The position numbers and the translations under genes are program-made. A stretch of DNA of 64,000 nt, taken from the NCBI GenBank assembly GCA_902806565.1, contig CADCXA010000006.1, positions 2,294,001-2,358,000 of the forward strand. The letters run 5' to 3'. The notes below the pieces were generated by a model that was given only the letters and a program-made list of their open reading frames with translations, was not told the DNA's origin and did not search any database. Origin of the DNA: Hypoxylon rubiginosum (taxonomy: Eukaryota > Ascomycota > Sordariomycetes > Xylariales > Hypoxylaceae). Positions 37,022 through 49,219 of the stretch are shown here, piece after piece (positions within the stretch are counted from its first letter, which is position 1; every line of letters begins with the position of its first letter).

Positions 37022-37503
37022 AGTGGAGATAAATCTACGCATTAACGTTGGAAACCAGTGTCAAAAAGGTAGAGGAATAAGTCGTGGTTAGGGTGGATAA
37101 CTTGACGGCAATGGAGAGATATGACCATGTATAATAGTCTCGTGGAAAAGGAGAGCCATATTGACAACTGCTAGTTTATATTTCGTAAGTGTCGGTGATG
37201 AGCAAAAGTTGAGGTACATTGTGAGACGTACCTAGTCCATCCCTGCACCGGCGATGACGGGATACACGTGGCTCGTGCGCCCGGTCGCTAACCGCTTGGT
37301 GCTATCGATAAGTGGCAGCTCTACCGTGCCGGGTACCTTAGCTCTCTAATGAACACCTAAGCTCATCATTCCTTAGCTGTCGAAGGAAGACTAGCCATTA
37401 TTTCACACATACATTCAACCGTCGCGTCTCAATCGACTTCCGATACATTACTCGCTACGATATATCGCAGACCAAAAATTCAGTTAAAAAAATTACCACC
37501 AAA
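37022..37503. promoter_or_regulatory. Divergent promoter between HAD and coiled-coil genes
   Basis: This 482-base spacer separates two start codons that face away from each other. Specific factor sites cannot be assigned. Confidence 0.5.
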
Positions 37504-39281
37504 ATGGCTGACGACGAGAAGACAAAGGCTGAGAAGATTGCCGCGGCCAAAAAGAAGGTATGCCCTATTGTCGCACATATGAAGCATTGTATCGTCGTTA
37601 GTTGGGTGCTAATATGAAACTGTACAGGTCGAGCAGAGGAAGAAACAGTTAGCCAAGAAAGGAGGCGCCTCGAAGCAGCAGGAAAAGGAAAAGGATAAGA
37701 ACAAAGAGGAAGCTCTTGCTGCCGAATCGAAACCCGAGTCAACAACCGCGAGCGTTATTGCCGACGAGCCCGCCGTTGAAGATGCGACAGAAATACCTAT
37801 GTCTCCCACCCAAACCGCGGCCTCGCAGTCCAAACTCCGCTCGTCGTCCTTCCGCCAAGGGACCGTCTCGCCCACTGGATTTCCACTAAGTCCAGAAGGC
37901 GAAACCGCTCCTGATATCTACCGCAAGCAGGTAGCGCGCATAGAAGATCTCGAGAAGGAGAACAAGCGGCTTGCTAAGGAAGCCGCCGACTCGGAAAAGC
38001 GGACGCAGAAAGCGGAAGAGGAATTAGCTGATCTACGGGAGGCCGATAGGGATGGGTCGGATAGTCAAGTAGAAAAACTGGTACGAAAGCATTGTTGTGA
38101 ACCTCAATCAGGAGATCTCCCAAGCTAATAAGTTACAGAAATCGGAGATTGCGGCCCTTCAACGCCAGAACTCGCAGCTCCAATCCGTCGCGTCGAAGCG
38201 CCACGGTTCATCGCCTTCCATCTCCATGTCTGCGCCTCCAGGGGAGCTTCAGGCCCAGCTTGCTTCCAAGTCTGCTACTATAGAGAATATGGAACTAGAA
38301 ATTTCGCGCCTGCGCGCCCAAGCCGAGCGACAGGCCTCCGCTGGTGGTACCGATAAGGAACAGATTTCGGCGTTGGAAGACAAGCTAGCGCGTTCCGAGC
38401 AAGCAGCGATGAAGGCACAGCGCGAGCTCGGCGACCTCAAGCGCAACCTAGAGCGCACGACGGAGCGCGTCGTAAAAGAAGGTAGCGAGCGGACTAGCGC
38501 GGAAACGAAGCTTCGCAGTCTCGAGCGCGAGGTCGAGCAGCTAAACGGAGAAAAGGCGGAGCTGGAGAAGAAGGTGGAAGCCCTGGAAAAGAAGGTCACG
38601 GCTCTGGGCACCCTTCACAAGGAGAACGACAGCCGGTCGCAGGCGCTGCGGAAGGAAAAGGAGCGCGCGGAGAAGGAGGCGCAGGAGGCGAAAGCTAAGA
38701 CGGAGAAGCTGGAGGCCGAGAACGCGCACCTGCGGAAGAAGGACGCGGCCGAGGGCGGCGGCGATGACGACGGCGTCGAGGAACTGGAGAACGAGGAGCG
38801 GCTGCGCATGGAGAAGAAGATACGCGATCTCGAGAGCGAGGTGTACGACCTGCGGCGCGGCATCTGGCACCAGCGGCGCAGGGAGTTGGAACCAGGCTCC
38901 GAAGACGTACGGAGCCCCAGCGGCGGCGGGTTTACTGACGTCGACCTAGGCGGGCCGAACGCGGCGGCGAGGAAGTCGAGCAGCAGCAACAACAACAGGG
39001 GCATCGGGGATTTCTTCACGAGCGGGATCAACGCGCTGACGGGGGCGACACCGCACGAGGAGAAAGAAAACGAGGGGTTCCTGGAGGACGACGACGACCT
39101 GGAGTTCGACGAGGAGGCGTTCCGGCGCGCGCAGGAGGAGGACGCGCGGCGGAGGCTCGAGCGCATCAAGGACATCAAGCGCGGGCTCAAGAACTGGGAG
39201 GGCTGGCGGCTGGACCTCGTGGACTCGAGGAGGGGGGGCGGGGGGTACGGGTACGGGGCCGGCGAGGTCTTTGAGGTTTGA
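37504..39281 (+). CDS. Long coiled-coil protein (golgin-like)
   Basis: Three exons (37504-37557, 37628-38080, 38139-39281) encode 549 residues. The second intron is 58 bases with a GCTAAT branch site. The N-terminus (MADDEKTKAEKIAAAKKK) is Lys-rich. Ser/Thr-rich sequence follows, then almost continuous heptad coiled coil from about residue 135 to 430. The tail has an acidic patch (EDDDDLEFDEEAF) and a Gly-rich end. Fungal relatives are often named M protein repeat protein and have been linked to Golgi tethering factors, but I cannot confirm this from sequence. The gene is strongly GC-biased near its 3' end. Confidence 0.82.
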
Positions 39282-39981
39282 GGGCTTGATGAGGGGCGGG
39301 GCGTGTAAGGAAACAGGTGTTGGGGCGTTTTGTTTTCGGAGAGATGTGAGATGTGAGATGGGGGAAGGAAGATGAGAAGTACGAAATGGAGTGAGATATA
39401 AGAATTAAAGGCGGCCAACGGTTGCCCTGGGCGGAATCTCACAGTTGTGTTACCCGGGAACCATTGCTGTGATCTTTCGTCATAAGACAGTGTCCTTACG
39501 GTCGCCTAGACAGACAAATTTATCGAAACACTAGCAACCGGTTCACTATCCTCGGCATTAAGGGCAGAAGTACCACGATAATATATGCTCTACTGATGTG
39601 TAAAACCTAGGTCAATTTATCGGGAAAGCCTGGGGCCATGACAGCCGAAGCATTCAAGCTTACGATTAAAGGGACGAACAAGACCAAGATTTAAATCGAT
39701 CAGGCTCTTTATAGCAAATTTACCAAAATATGAAACGCAGTTCTGGGGATTCCGGAATACCGCCTCATATACTCTGCACTAAATCATCGCGTTACGAACT
39801 ACTCGGATACTAATCATCACAAAGTTATATTCAAACAACGACGAAAGTCTCAAATTCGATTATGGGTATTTTATTTCCTTAATTATTATGCATATGCCTA
39901 GGTACCTTGTATATATCTACCCATTCGTATATGTATGCATTACTTCTCTTAATACCATCCAATTCATGAACCCCTCGTGTT
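39282..39981. other. Convergent 3' spacer
   Basis: This AT-rich spacer lies between the 3' ends of the coiled-coil gene and the GPI-protein gene. No gene is visible. Confidence 0.55.
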
Positions 39982-41552
39982 TCACATTAAACTCATCGAC
40001 ACCAAAAACCCGAGCACCAAGGCCGCGAGTCCGCTCGATATCCTAGCTGCGGACGCAGTCGCTACCGTCGTCGGGAGCGAGCCCGGCGTCGACGTGATGG
40101 TCGTGGAGCCGCTGGTAATAACGACGGGTGTCGTGACCGTGGCCGGAGTACTCGGGGTCGTCTCCGCCGCGGTCGAAGACGCCACCTCAGTAGACGACGC
40201 CGCGCCACCACCACCAGTAGTAGAGGAAGACTCCCCGGCGGCAGCGGTAGTCGTAGTCTCCACCGCAGTCGTCGAGGTAGCCCCCGTAGCCGCCGGCGTC
40301 GTAGCCGGAGCCGGCGTAGTCTCCTGCTCGGGCGTCGTCACGACCGTCGTCGGCACGAGCCCGCCGCTGAGCGCGGGTATCGCGTACGGCGGGTCGAAGA
40401 GCCCGAAGCGGCCGCACGCGTTGCAGGGCAGGGCCCAGGAGCGGACGGCGTCGGGGGCGACGAGGCTCGGGTCGCACCGGCCGTCGGGCGACTTGGTCGC
40501 GATCACGGACGGGTCCTCGGACTGCGGGCAGTCGGTTCCGAGGTCGGACAGGGTCAGCTGCCGCGTGGCGGAGGGGCCGCCGCCGGGGACGAGGGTGGAT
40601 ATCTCGGTTAGGTCGAGGGCGAAGACGGGGCTCGAGGCTGCCGGGCCGTAGCGGCCGAGGGTGTTGTAGCCGAAGATGGTGTTGATTACTAGGTACACGG
40701 ACGGCGACGTGCTGAGGGGGGGGGAGGGTTAGCGGCTATAAGAGGGTTCAACATGGGGGAGTATATGTACAAGGTATAATCGAGGGCCGTGTCCACGTAG
40801 GTGGACGGGTAGGTGTAGGTGTTATCCGTGGGCCAGAAGAACAAGTTCACCGTCCCGGCGGAGCTTTGAGAGTGTTAGCGACTGTAGCTACGAGATCATT
40901 TTCAAGGTGGATAGAAACTTACATGCTGCATGTTGTCGGACATAGGTTATACACCGAAGTAGGCGGTGTGATAGTCGGCGGTGTGATAGTCGGCGGAGTG
41001 ATCGTCGGCTGGGTGTAAGTCGGTAAGGTGATAACCGACGTAGTGATAGTCGGCAAAGTGACTGTCGGCAAGGTGACATTCGGTAGACTGACAGTTGATG
41101 TACTGATAGTCGACGGAGTGTAAGTCGGTAAAGTGAGTGTTGGTACAGTGAGAGTTGACGTGCTGATAGTTGTCGGCACAGTTGTGGTATTACAAGAGAC
41201 TGACAGCGTCGACGACGTTGTAAGTACTGTAGTGTTATATGAGAATACCTCAGATGAGGTGACAGTCGACAGTGAGCTACTTATGGTAGCTTCAGTAGTC
41301 GAGCAGTCTGTTGTCTCGGTGGTAGTTATCGTAGATGAGACGGTGATTGGCGGCAGTTCACTAGTGATAGCTGTACTGCTGCTTGACACGTTATAGTAGT
41401 GATACGGCTTGTGAAAGGCTTCATAGTGTTATTAGTCACTGAGGCTTAAGAGAGTATTTAGTTCAGATCTAACACATACCATTGCCATATACTTCTCTTG
41501 CGCCGAGAACCAATAACCCGAACGACGTCCATGATCTCAAAGCGGGCGACAT
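39982..41552 (-). CDS. GPI-anchored Ser/Thr/Pro-rich cell-wall protein
   Basis: Four exons (41552-41480, 41418-40923, 40863-40771, 40711-39982) encode 463 residues. The signal peptide is MSPALRSWTSFGLLVLGARE (1-20). A Ser/Thr-rich stalk follows, and near residues 95-170 it becomes short repeats of the type TxTLPT and TITPP. A conserved globular part contains CPTTC, SAGTVNLFFWPTD, YPSTYVDTALDYTF and TSPSVYLVINTIFGYN. Another Thr/Ala/Ser-rich stretch and a hydrophobic tail (GLAALVLGFLVSMSLM) mark GPI attachment. The first exon was located by following the frame through a GTATGT intron with an ACTAATAAC branch site. The product should be a heavily O-glycosylated surface protein of unknown function. 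Confidence 0.82.
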
Positions 41553-42360
41553 TTTTCTGCAACACAATAATTTCAACTTTAACGAGAGACACGACGACAA
41601 CAACAACAACGAGTGCAGTAAGAGGATAAGGCTTCAAGCAAAAAGGAAGCGGCTGAACTCGCGAGATGCAGCCTATGATATATTAAATAATAAACACAGG
41701 GGAAAACGGTTGCCGGCATCCTTTAGCTGCGGACTTTACGTCCACCGACGGCCTAGCTTTTCGCATCCATGCTCTCTTTGTACGTGTCGATGCTGTCATC
41801 ATTACCAGATCCAAGAGGCACTTGTACTGTATATCATTCGTGGTATTTCCTCGCCATTAGCTCCTCGCATTGGGATTGGTGATGTGCGTGGCGGCCAAGC
41901 AGCAGCCGGGGGAGGGCTGGGGAGGAGCCAGGGAGGAGACAACAGTCCGGAATATCATCATGAAATAGGCCTGTACCTGTTTGTTGTGCGTACAGGGATT
42001 CCCCTCAAGGCCGGTTGATTGGTCGCGCGGCATGGCTAGACCAGGGGTCGGCTTCGTGATGACGTCGGTCGACCCAAAACTCCCAGCCCTCGATGCTACC
42101 ATAGTACTGCAAACTCGGGCCTTAGAACTTGATGGGACCAGATCGCGAATTGCCATATGCATCTCGAATGCTACAGGATGATGTTACCAACCAGCCAGCA
42201 GGTGTCGGTATGTAAAAGTTATGTTTTCATACCCAAATGATAAGTTTACAGCCGGTCGCTACTTGTTCCGTGAGCCGTTCAGCGTCAGCATTACCTTTGA
42301 TGTCTTTGATGCCTTTGCGCAAATGTTTCTTCTAATCGTATCCTCTTTCGCCTGATTAAG
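41553..42360. promoter_or_regulatory. Shared divergent promoter of two cell-surface genes
   Basis: This 808-base region separates the start codons of the GPI-protein gene (minus) and the pepsin-fold membrane protein gene (plus). No specific sites can be assigned. Short ORFs in it have no coding features. Confidence 0.5.
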
Positions 42361-44525
42361 ATGTATGTTGGAAGAGAAGCACTGGTATTTTTTCTCTTTT
42401 GGATAGTAGGATGTTGGGCATCTGGAGATACCGCTGTCGAGATCGCTCCCAGCGAATATTTGTAACTATACCTAACTCCTACCTAAATCCCTTAATTGGC
42501 TGTGCGCCCGTCAGCTAACACCGAATTGAGTGACGGCAATGATGGACCATGGAGCAGCTTTTTCATTCGAGTTGGTGTCCCAGAGCAAGATGTCAGAGTG
42601 CTTGTATCTACGGCATCACCCGAGTCGCTAGTCGTGTCATCAGATTTGGGCTGCACAACATCAGTGTTTGGCGGAACGGTGCCGTCGGATTGTGCCGTCT
42701 CTAGAGGTGTTTTATTCAACCCGAATAAGTCTGCAACCTGGAACGATCTGGGTACCTTTGGCATCAACGATAATGGAGTTGGTCTCGAGGCGAATCTGGA
42801 CTATTTCCAACCAGCTCAGTTCGCATCTGAGACTCTAGGTATTGGTCTTACAGGACCTAAACTCGACAATCAGACCGTCGCTGTCATCGCGACTACTGAA
42901 CCGTTCTATCTGTATGACATATTCTCTCGTTAGCCGTCATTCGTAGGCTGTTCCTAATCTTAGGATACTCTAGTGGAATATTTGGACTCAACAACCAACC
43001 GGTGAACTTCACTTCGCTGGGGAATTACTCCTCGCCGTCATTTCTCACGACGCTCAAAGACCAGAAACTTATTCCTAGCTTGAGCTGGAGTTATACAGCT
43101 GGCGCTAGATACCGTGAGTGTACTTCATAGTTAACTTGTTGAGATTCATCTTCTGATCTCGTGATTATCCCCTTATAGGTCTAAAGCAAGTATACGGCCA
43201 GCTAATTCTCTCCGGGTACGATACGTCTCGATTCAAAGAAAACTCGGCCACTTTCACCATGGCAGACGATATCACGCGCGATCTAGTTGTTGTCCTCCAG
43301 TCCATAAGCTACAGCGGATCAACTTCAACAACTCTCCTTTCCGATCCCATTAATATCTATATCGACTCAACCGACCCGAATCTTTGGCTTCCGGATACCG
43401 TGTGTGACGCGTTTGAGCAGGCGTTTGGATTGACTCTCGATGGCGACAGCGGCTTATATTTGGTAAATGATACGCACCATACTGAGTTGCTCAATTCGGA
43501 TGCGCAGGTGACCTTTAGGCTTTCTGACGTAACTGAGGGCGGAGATGCTGTGACAGTCGTTCTTCCATATAGCGCGTTTGACCTCACAGCAGAGCCTCCT
43601 CTTGTCGGAAATCAGAGCTACTATTTTCCTCTGAAACGCGCAACCAACGAGACACAGTACACGTTAGGTCGGGTATTTTTACAAGAAGCGTGAGCAGATT
43701 TTGCACCTAGGCTCTTTAATTCGAGACCATATTAACACCTAACTTAGGTATCTCACAGCGGACTACGAGCGGCACACATTTAATGTATCAGCGTGCACAT
43801 GGAACGAAGGCGCTCAAGAGAACATAGTTACTATTTTATCCACGGACTCCGATTCTGGATCCACATCGAGTTCAGGAGGGGGAGGGGGAAGCTCGTCCCT
43901 CGGCGGCGGCGCTATAGCCGGTATCGTCATAGGGGCAGTCGTTTTCATCCTGATCGTCGGCGCAATCGTTTTCTTAGTAATCCGCCGTCAACGCAAGAAG
44001 GCGTCATATACGACATCCCAGCCGGAGCCAGATGTGTCAATGCTGACGGGCCCGGTTTACAATTCTCCGGGGACGCCAGGACCGCAAAAGTTCTACTCGC
44101 CGGAGACTGTCGGCGATAGCACGGGCGTGAGCAATGCCGACAGCAACCGCGGGAGCGTTGGCGGCCAGCGTAGCCAGAACTCAAACGGGAACTCGAACGG
44201 GCAGGACGCGGAGCTCGATGGAGATTCACAGCAGATCTACCAGTTACACGGGGAATCTGTGCCGCCACCGGATGGCGGGGCCCCGACTTATCACGAGTTG
44301 CCGGGCACCGAAGTAAGGAAGACGACTTCAGGTAGAGTGGTATCCGCGATGGAGGCCTCGCCGTCGTCTAGAGAGGAGGGGGAAGAGGATTCACCTTATG
44401 TGTCTACACTGGGCAGCATGGGGTGGCAAGGTGATAGAGGGGATGCATCGTCGGATCTTGTGTCGCCGACCACACCAGTCCATCATGAAAATCGAACCTC
44501 TCTGGCTAGTCATCTCCCGGATTAG
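42361..44525 (+). CDS. Pepsin-fold (A1-like) single-pass membrane protein, catalytic Asp lost
   Basis: Five exons (42361-42461, 42531-42911, 42974-43113, 43179-43689, 43748-44525) encode 636 residues. A signal peptide (about 1-21, MYVGREALVFFLFWIVG) leads into an extracellular region with a pepsin-like bilobed fold. Where active enzymes have DTGS the first lobe reads VSTAS, and the second lobe reads YIDSTDPNLW. It is therefore probably not a protease. A Gly/Ser linker, one membrane helix (about 433-456) and a basic stop (RRQRKK) follow, then a cytoplasmic tail of about 180 disordered, Ser/Pro-rich residues. The layout suggests a surface receptor or sensor. The intron 1 junction was chosen because it gives SEYFDGNDGPW, as expected for this family. 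Confidence 0.86.
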
Positions 44526-44730
44526 GGTATTTTATTGTGAAAGATGGAATTTAAGCAATAGGGCAAATTATAATATATAATAAGGTAACTAGGTACCTAA
44601 TATCGATAACCCCAATGCCTGTCCAAGAATGCTCACTCTAAAGTAATAACCCCCTTTTTGATTATCCCCCTAACTTAGGGTATATGGCCAGAAGCTCTAA
44701 GAATATTACAAGAAATTACTAGATTATAAC
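44526..44730. other. Convergent 3' spacer
   Basis: This is a short AT-rich spacer between two 3' ends. It contains an ACTAGGTACCTAA motif. Confidence 0.5.
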
Positions 44731-46082
44731 CTACTGGTCGAACTCGCCAGCGTAAAGAAGACCACGAGGGTTCATCTTCTCCCAGACAGCGCGCGGGTCC
44801 AAGTCCTCTTCTCGCTTGGTCACGGCAGTTCCGTTGGCGGCCAATTCCCTTTCGGACTCTTCACGAGCGAGTTGTACTGAAACGTCGGAGTTAGCGACTA
44901 TCCCACAATCCACCCAATTATTGGGAGCGAAAAAGGTTATAAAAAAAAAAAAAAAAAGGCACTCACCATGTAGATAAACAGCCGTCCGCTTTCCGGAGAA
45001 TAGCGCGTGCGGCACGTTAGTCACGTTGTCCGAGTTCGCATCGCCGATGGCGTACACGCCGGGGATATTGGTGACTAGCCCGCGGGACCCGTCGGCCGCG
45101 AGCCGGCCGCCGTACAGCTGGACGCCCGTGTTCTGGCCGACGGTCGACCGCTGCTCCTCGGGGAAGCTGGCGAAGAAGGCGGCGCGCTCGACGGACTCGC
45201 CCTCGGCGAAGTCGACGCGGAACAGGTCGTACTCGGGCGCCGTCGGCAAACTAGGGTCGGCCGGGGTCTCGCCGCCGTCGCGGAGACGCTCGATCCGGGT
45301 GATGGTGCGGTTGTCGACCGTCACGTTGTGGATCTGCAGGTACCGGTCCCATCCCGGGAAGCTCTTGTCGGCGGCGGCGCGGGCGGCGGGGGTGTCGGTG
45401 CCGTTGACGAAGGCGACGACGTCCGAGTTCAGCGTCGAGATCTCGCGGACCGAGCTCGCGGCCTCCTGGAGCGGGGCCAGGATTCCCAAGGGCTGGTCCT
45501 CGTGCTCGTGGCCGTCGCACCAGGGGCACCAGAATATGCCCTTGCCCCAGTTCTCCTGCACGCCGGGGGTGCCCGGCAGGACGTCCCGCAGGCCCGTCGC
45601 CAGCACGACCTTCTTGGCGCTCGCGACGCCCGTGGTACCGTCGGCGTACGACGTCGCCACGTTGAAGAGCGTGTTGTTTTCGAGCGCCTGGATGCTGGTC
45701 ACGGTCCCGTTGACGCCGTAGGCGGTCTCGTAGTGCGAGATCTGCTCGCGCGCCGCCCAGCGGTAGTATGCCGGCGTGACGCCTGGTATCTCTGTCAGTT
45801 TTTGTGCTCGGAATAGGTATTCTCGCGTAGTAGGAATTTGGAAAATTTACCATCGAAACCGATGACATCGTGCATATGCCGGGTGGGGCCGTTGCGATAC
45901 TCCCCGGAGTCGATCAGGAGCGCGCTTCTGCGCACGCGGGCGAGACCGCTCAGAGCGCTAAGCCCGGACGGACCGCCTCCGATAATGATGGCATCGTAGA
46001 CAATATCGTCCCGCGCGGCGAGGGGCGAAGCTCCAGCAAGGGAGAGCAGCGGCAGGGCGCCCAGGGCGAATATGTTTTTCAT
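44731..46082 (-). CDS. Secreted thioredoxin-reductase-like flavoprotein
   Basis: Three exons (46082-45851, 45782-44967, 44876-44731) encode 397 residues. A signal peptide (about 1-22) precedes the FAD dinucleotide motif AIIIGGGPSGLSA at about 31-43. The redox motif is CPWC (about 163-166) in FWCPWCDGHEHEDQPLG, as in GliT/TrxB-like fungal flavoproteins. The second FAD motif is GVYAIGDANSD. The usual NADPH-binding GxGxxA after the CPWC is not recognisable; the position reads LGILAPLQEAASS. This makes electron supply uncertain. An extracellular or secretory-pathway dithiol oxidase or reductase is inferred. Intron 2 carries about 20 U immediately after its donor. No gliotoxin-type cluster is visible around it. 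Confidence 0.88.
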
Positions 46083-47005
46083 GATGGGTTGAGTATCGTA
46101 ACACCTGATTACCTATTTGACGCCTTAACTCCTTGCAGCCTATGAACCGTACTAGGGAATATCAATGAGGGTTACCTATCGTAGAGTTTAAGACTAGGGG
46201 AGCGAGGGAGCACCCCGGTTTTATAGCTATTAATCGAGAATTCCTTTCGCGTATTGGCAGATGCAAAACAAGCTCCTTTGACAGTTGAGCGTGGCCCCTG
46301 GCAGATGATCCCTACCGTATATGTTGCTACGTTGGTAAGACAGGACGGATCCGGGTCACTTGGCGGATCACGACATCTCGCATTCCCCGTCATACAATAT
46401 TCACTAAGTCATGGGTGAAAGCGTAGATAGGCAGGCCTTCAGCTCGCCATCTAGGTCATCTAAGGCGCAAATTGATTTTAACTATCTAATAAATGCGTTG
46501 GGCTATTTATGCCTTGTCGATCGATGAATCGTTAGGGTGAAGCCTTCAGTGTTCCACTTCGAATGCTACGACGTAAGGGCGCAGGACGGGAGAAAAACCA
46601 ATTCGCCTTCGTCGAAGTGTAGGAAAAAATCTTGTTCTATGTTAGTTATGCGTCCAAGATGTGATAGATGACCCAAGCCACAGTCACGGTTACCTCGAGG
46701 CAAACTTACGCTACCGTTTCTGCCGTTATTAATTCGAAACATTAAGCTACGACATCAAAGTAAGGATCGTCACAAACTATTAAATCGATACCTCGGCGAG
46801 ATTGTCTTTGGCTCAGCTAACAGCAGCTAACAGTTCCAGCTCTGTAAGATTTACCCCAATATTAGACATTGCCTAATACGGCAACCGCTCAAAGAGCTAG
46901 CGGGAGCCAGCCGCCTTGGCGTAAAGCCACGCCCCCTGGTTGTACGGAGGTACGGAGGTACTATGTACGATAGCACAAGGTCCATCTCCTTGATAAAAAC
47001 ACGCC

Positions 47006-47067
47006 AGATGCCCCTCTGATGGCTGACCGCGTTCGGTGCTGCGACCGCCCGACCACTAGGGGCATCT
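47006..47067. repeat. 62-base inverted repeat
   Basis: The perfect arms AGATGCCCCT and AGGGGCATCT enclose a GC-rich centre. On the minus strand the left part also resembles a Pol III A box (CCCCTAGTGGTC). The element may be a small MITE or a tRNA-like remnant. Confidence 0.6.
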
Positions 47068-47634
47068 TGTCCCAAACTCCGCTGCTGGTGACCGAAACCA
47101 CGCGGGACGTCGGTCGACTGACAACTTCCGTACGGGTACTATTCAGCCTCAATTACACGCAATGAACTTTTTTAAAAAAAAAAAAAAAAAAAAAATTTAT
47201 TTTGAAATGTTAGAACCGGAGAGCCTTAGGCACTTACAATAATGATGGAAATGTTAGTTTGCGCTCCGCTGTGGACCGTCTGAATTTTCATGCTGATTTT
47301 CATGCTAAGGCCCTAGGAATCTCTCGGTGACCGATGGATTTCTTTTCTTCCCTAATGAGCCCGAGAATGGCAGGTAAAGTCTCACAGCAAACCGTAGGAT
47401 CCAATTGCATAATCCCAATGTATCCGAAGTCTCAGTATACTTTTTCCTTTCTCGTCAAACGTTTTTGATTTAGCGTTCAAACTTCACTCGAGGACCCCCC
47501 CTGCAATCAAAAAGGTGGTGATCCTTGCATTATGCAGGCAATGAATAACTTTGATATATGTAGTGTTCTATAACTTTATCCGATCTGTTATACATGTAGT
47601 GAATCGTTATACCTTAGGTGTATTATACATAGAC

Positions 47635-47692
47635 TATGACTATAATGTTATGACTATAATGTTATGACTATAATGCTATGACTATAATGTAG
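47635..47692. repeat. 14-base tandem repeat
   Basis: About four units of TATAATGTTATGAC are present, three full units plus partial ends. Confidence 0.9.
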
Positions 47693-48336
47693 CGGATAAT
47701 AAGAATGACAGACATCCATATGAAAAGGAAGGCAACAAGGGAGACAGAAAAGGCAAAAACAAATTTGTGTTTCCAACTAACTGTGCCGCCCAGCTCACGT
47801 AGAGATCCAAGCATCAGTAACTTTCCCTAACACTTGTCCCAAATAGTTCCTCATCACGCATGTTAGGCAGCACGCGTCAGGCACTAGAAGCAAGCGGCCT
47901 AAGGTAATTGTAACGACTTCAGATGACAATACCCTGATGGTTTTGCTATGATCACCTTGGGGCTTCAACTAACACGTCCAAAGGCAACATTTTCCTAAAC
48001 TGTCTAAGGAGAGAGCCGCTCATCAGATGGAAAACCTAAATTAAAGACCAATTATACCTAAGCACTGAAGTTTTTTCCTTCGGTAGTTTGAACGTGTATC
48101 AAACACATGCGTAAAACAGGGATAGCGTTGTCATATAATAGCCCAGGATAGCTAGTCATCCTAAGGACAAGACGTGGATTAAGGCATCAAGTGATCCTTG
48201 CCTAAGCTATATATACAGGGCTTCCCGTCCCACTCTCTAACCTTGCTGTCCACCCTTCTGGGTCATGACAGATACCTACATAAGAGCTCGCAGTCCCTCT
48301 CCTTCAAACTCAATCTTTCCATTCCACATCTCCCAT

Positions 48337-48388
48337 CTCCCATCTCCAACACCTCCCATCTTCAACGCCTCCCATCTCCAACATCTCC
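48337..48388. repeat. 16-base tandem repeat
   Basis: Three units of CTCCCATCTCCAACAC are present with few changes, in a pyrimidine-rich stretch. Confidence 0.85.
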
Positions 48389-49219
48389 TATAAGCAAGAG
48401 ACAACTGCCCAAGCAGCTTCTTCCAAAGTCTTCTTGCTTAAGAAATAATCTAATCTTTCATATTAGCCTTGATACCCTACCAGAAGCTAACATAGAGCGA
48501 ATCTGCGATACTATGTTCTTACCTTCAAACTCGCCTAAGGTGGCGGCGCCGAATAATATTTATACGAAGATGAGAAAAGGCCATACTGATTAACCGGTTA
48601 GCGAGATTCCTATACTCATATGGTACGTTCAGGAATTAGCAGTACTTGGGGTTTATACGTCTTACTTGAAAGGTGGATGGAATTGACCTATTAATAGTAA
48701 AGTTACAACTATAGTCTAATAAGCTTCCGACAGGTTAAGATTGAGTATAAGAGGAACTCTTGTTACGAAGCTAACCATGCGACACAGAAAACAAGCTATG
48801 CCTTTCCCTATACCAGCAAGCTTGTAACATTTTATCTAGGCTTTAAGAGTGACCAACAAGCCTATAGCCCTATCCGGATGGCAAAGACTAAGGTACTGAC
48901 AGCTATAGTGATGGAGTTGACCTTCACAATGAACACACTTTCACACTGGACGAGTAACTCAATATAGCTCACATGGAATCACAGCAAAGCATAAGTCTTA
49001 AAGACAGAGATAATGTGTTGGAAACCCATCAATTTTATCAGAAGGGAAGCCCTTGCTTTGAAGAGTGTGCCTGGCCTACCAACCGAGCCGCGACAAGGGG
49101 AACGCGGACTCTCAACTCTGGGGTAGGCCGGGGGTATATGGCGACACCCTCATGCAAAAATCCCTCTATATTACAACTCAAGAACCACGAAAATCGCAGT
49201 CATTAACTCTCTGCCCTGC

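Noticed and set aside
38138..38139. A 31-base intron ending at the first CAG after 38080 in the coiled-coil gene
   Set aside because: It is too short for a fungal intron. The 58-base alternative has a branch site and keeps the coiled coil in frame.
41482..42018. A 178-codon plus-strand ORF
   Set aside because: It overlaps the signal-peptide exon of the GPI-protein gene on the other strand and the shared promoter. Its Asn-rich part is low complexity.
48198..48593. A 131-codon ORF rich in Ser, Pro and Leu
   Set aside because: It runs through a 16-base tandem repeat in pyrimidine-rich DNA and lacks domain or splice support.
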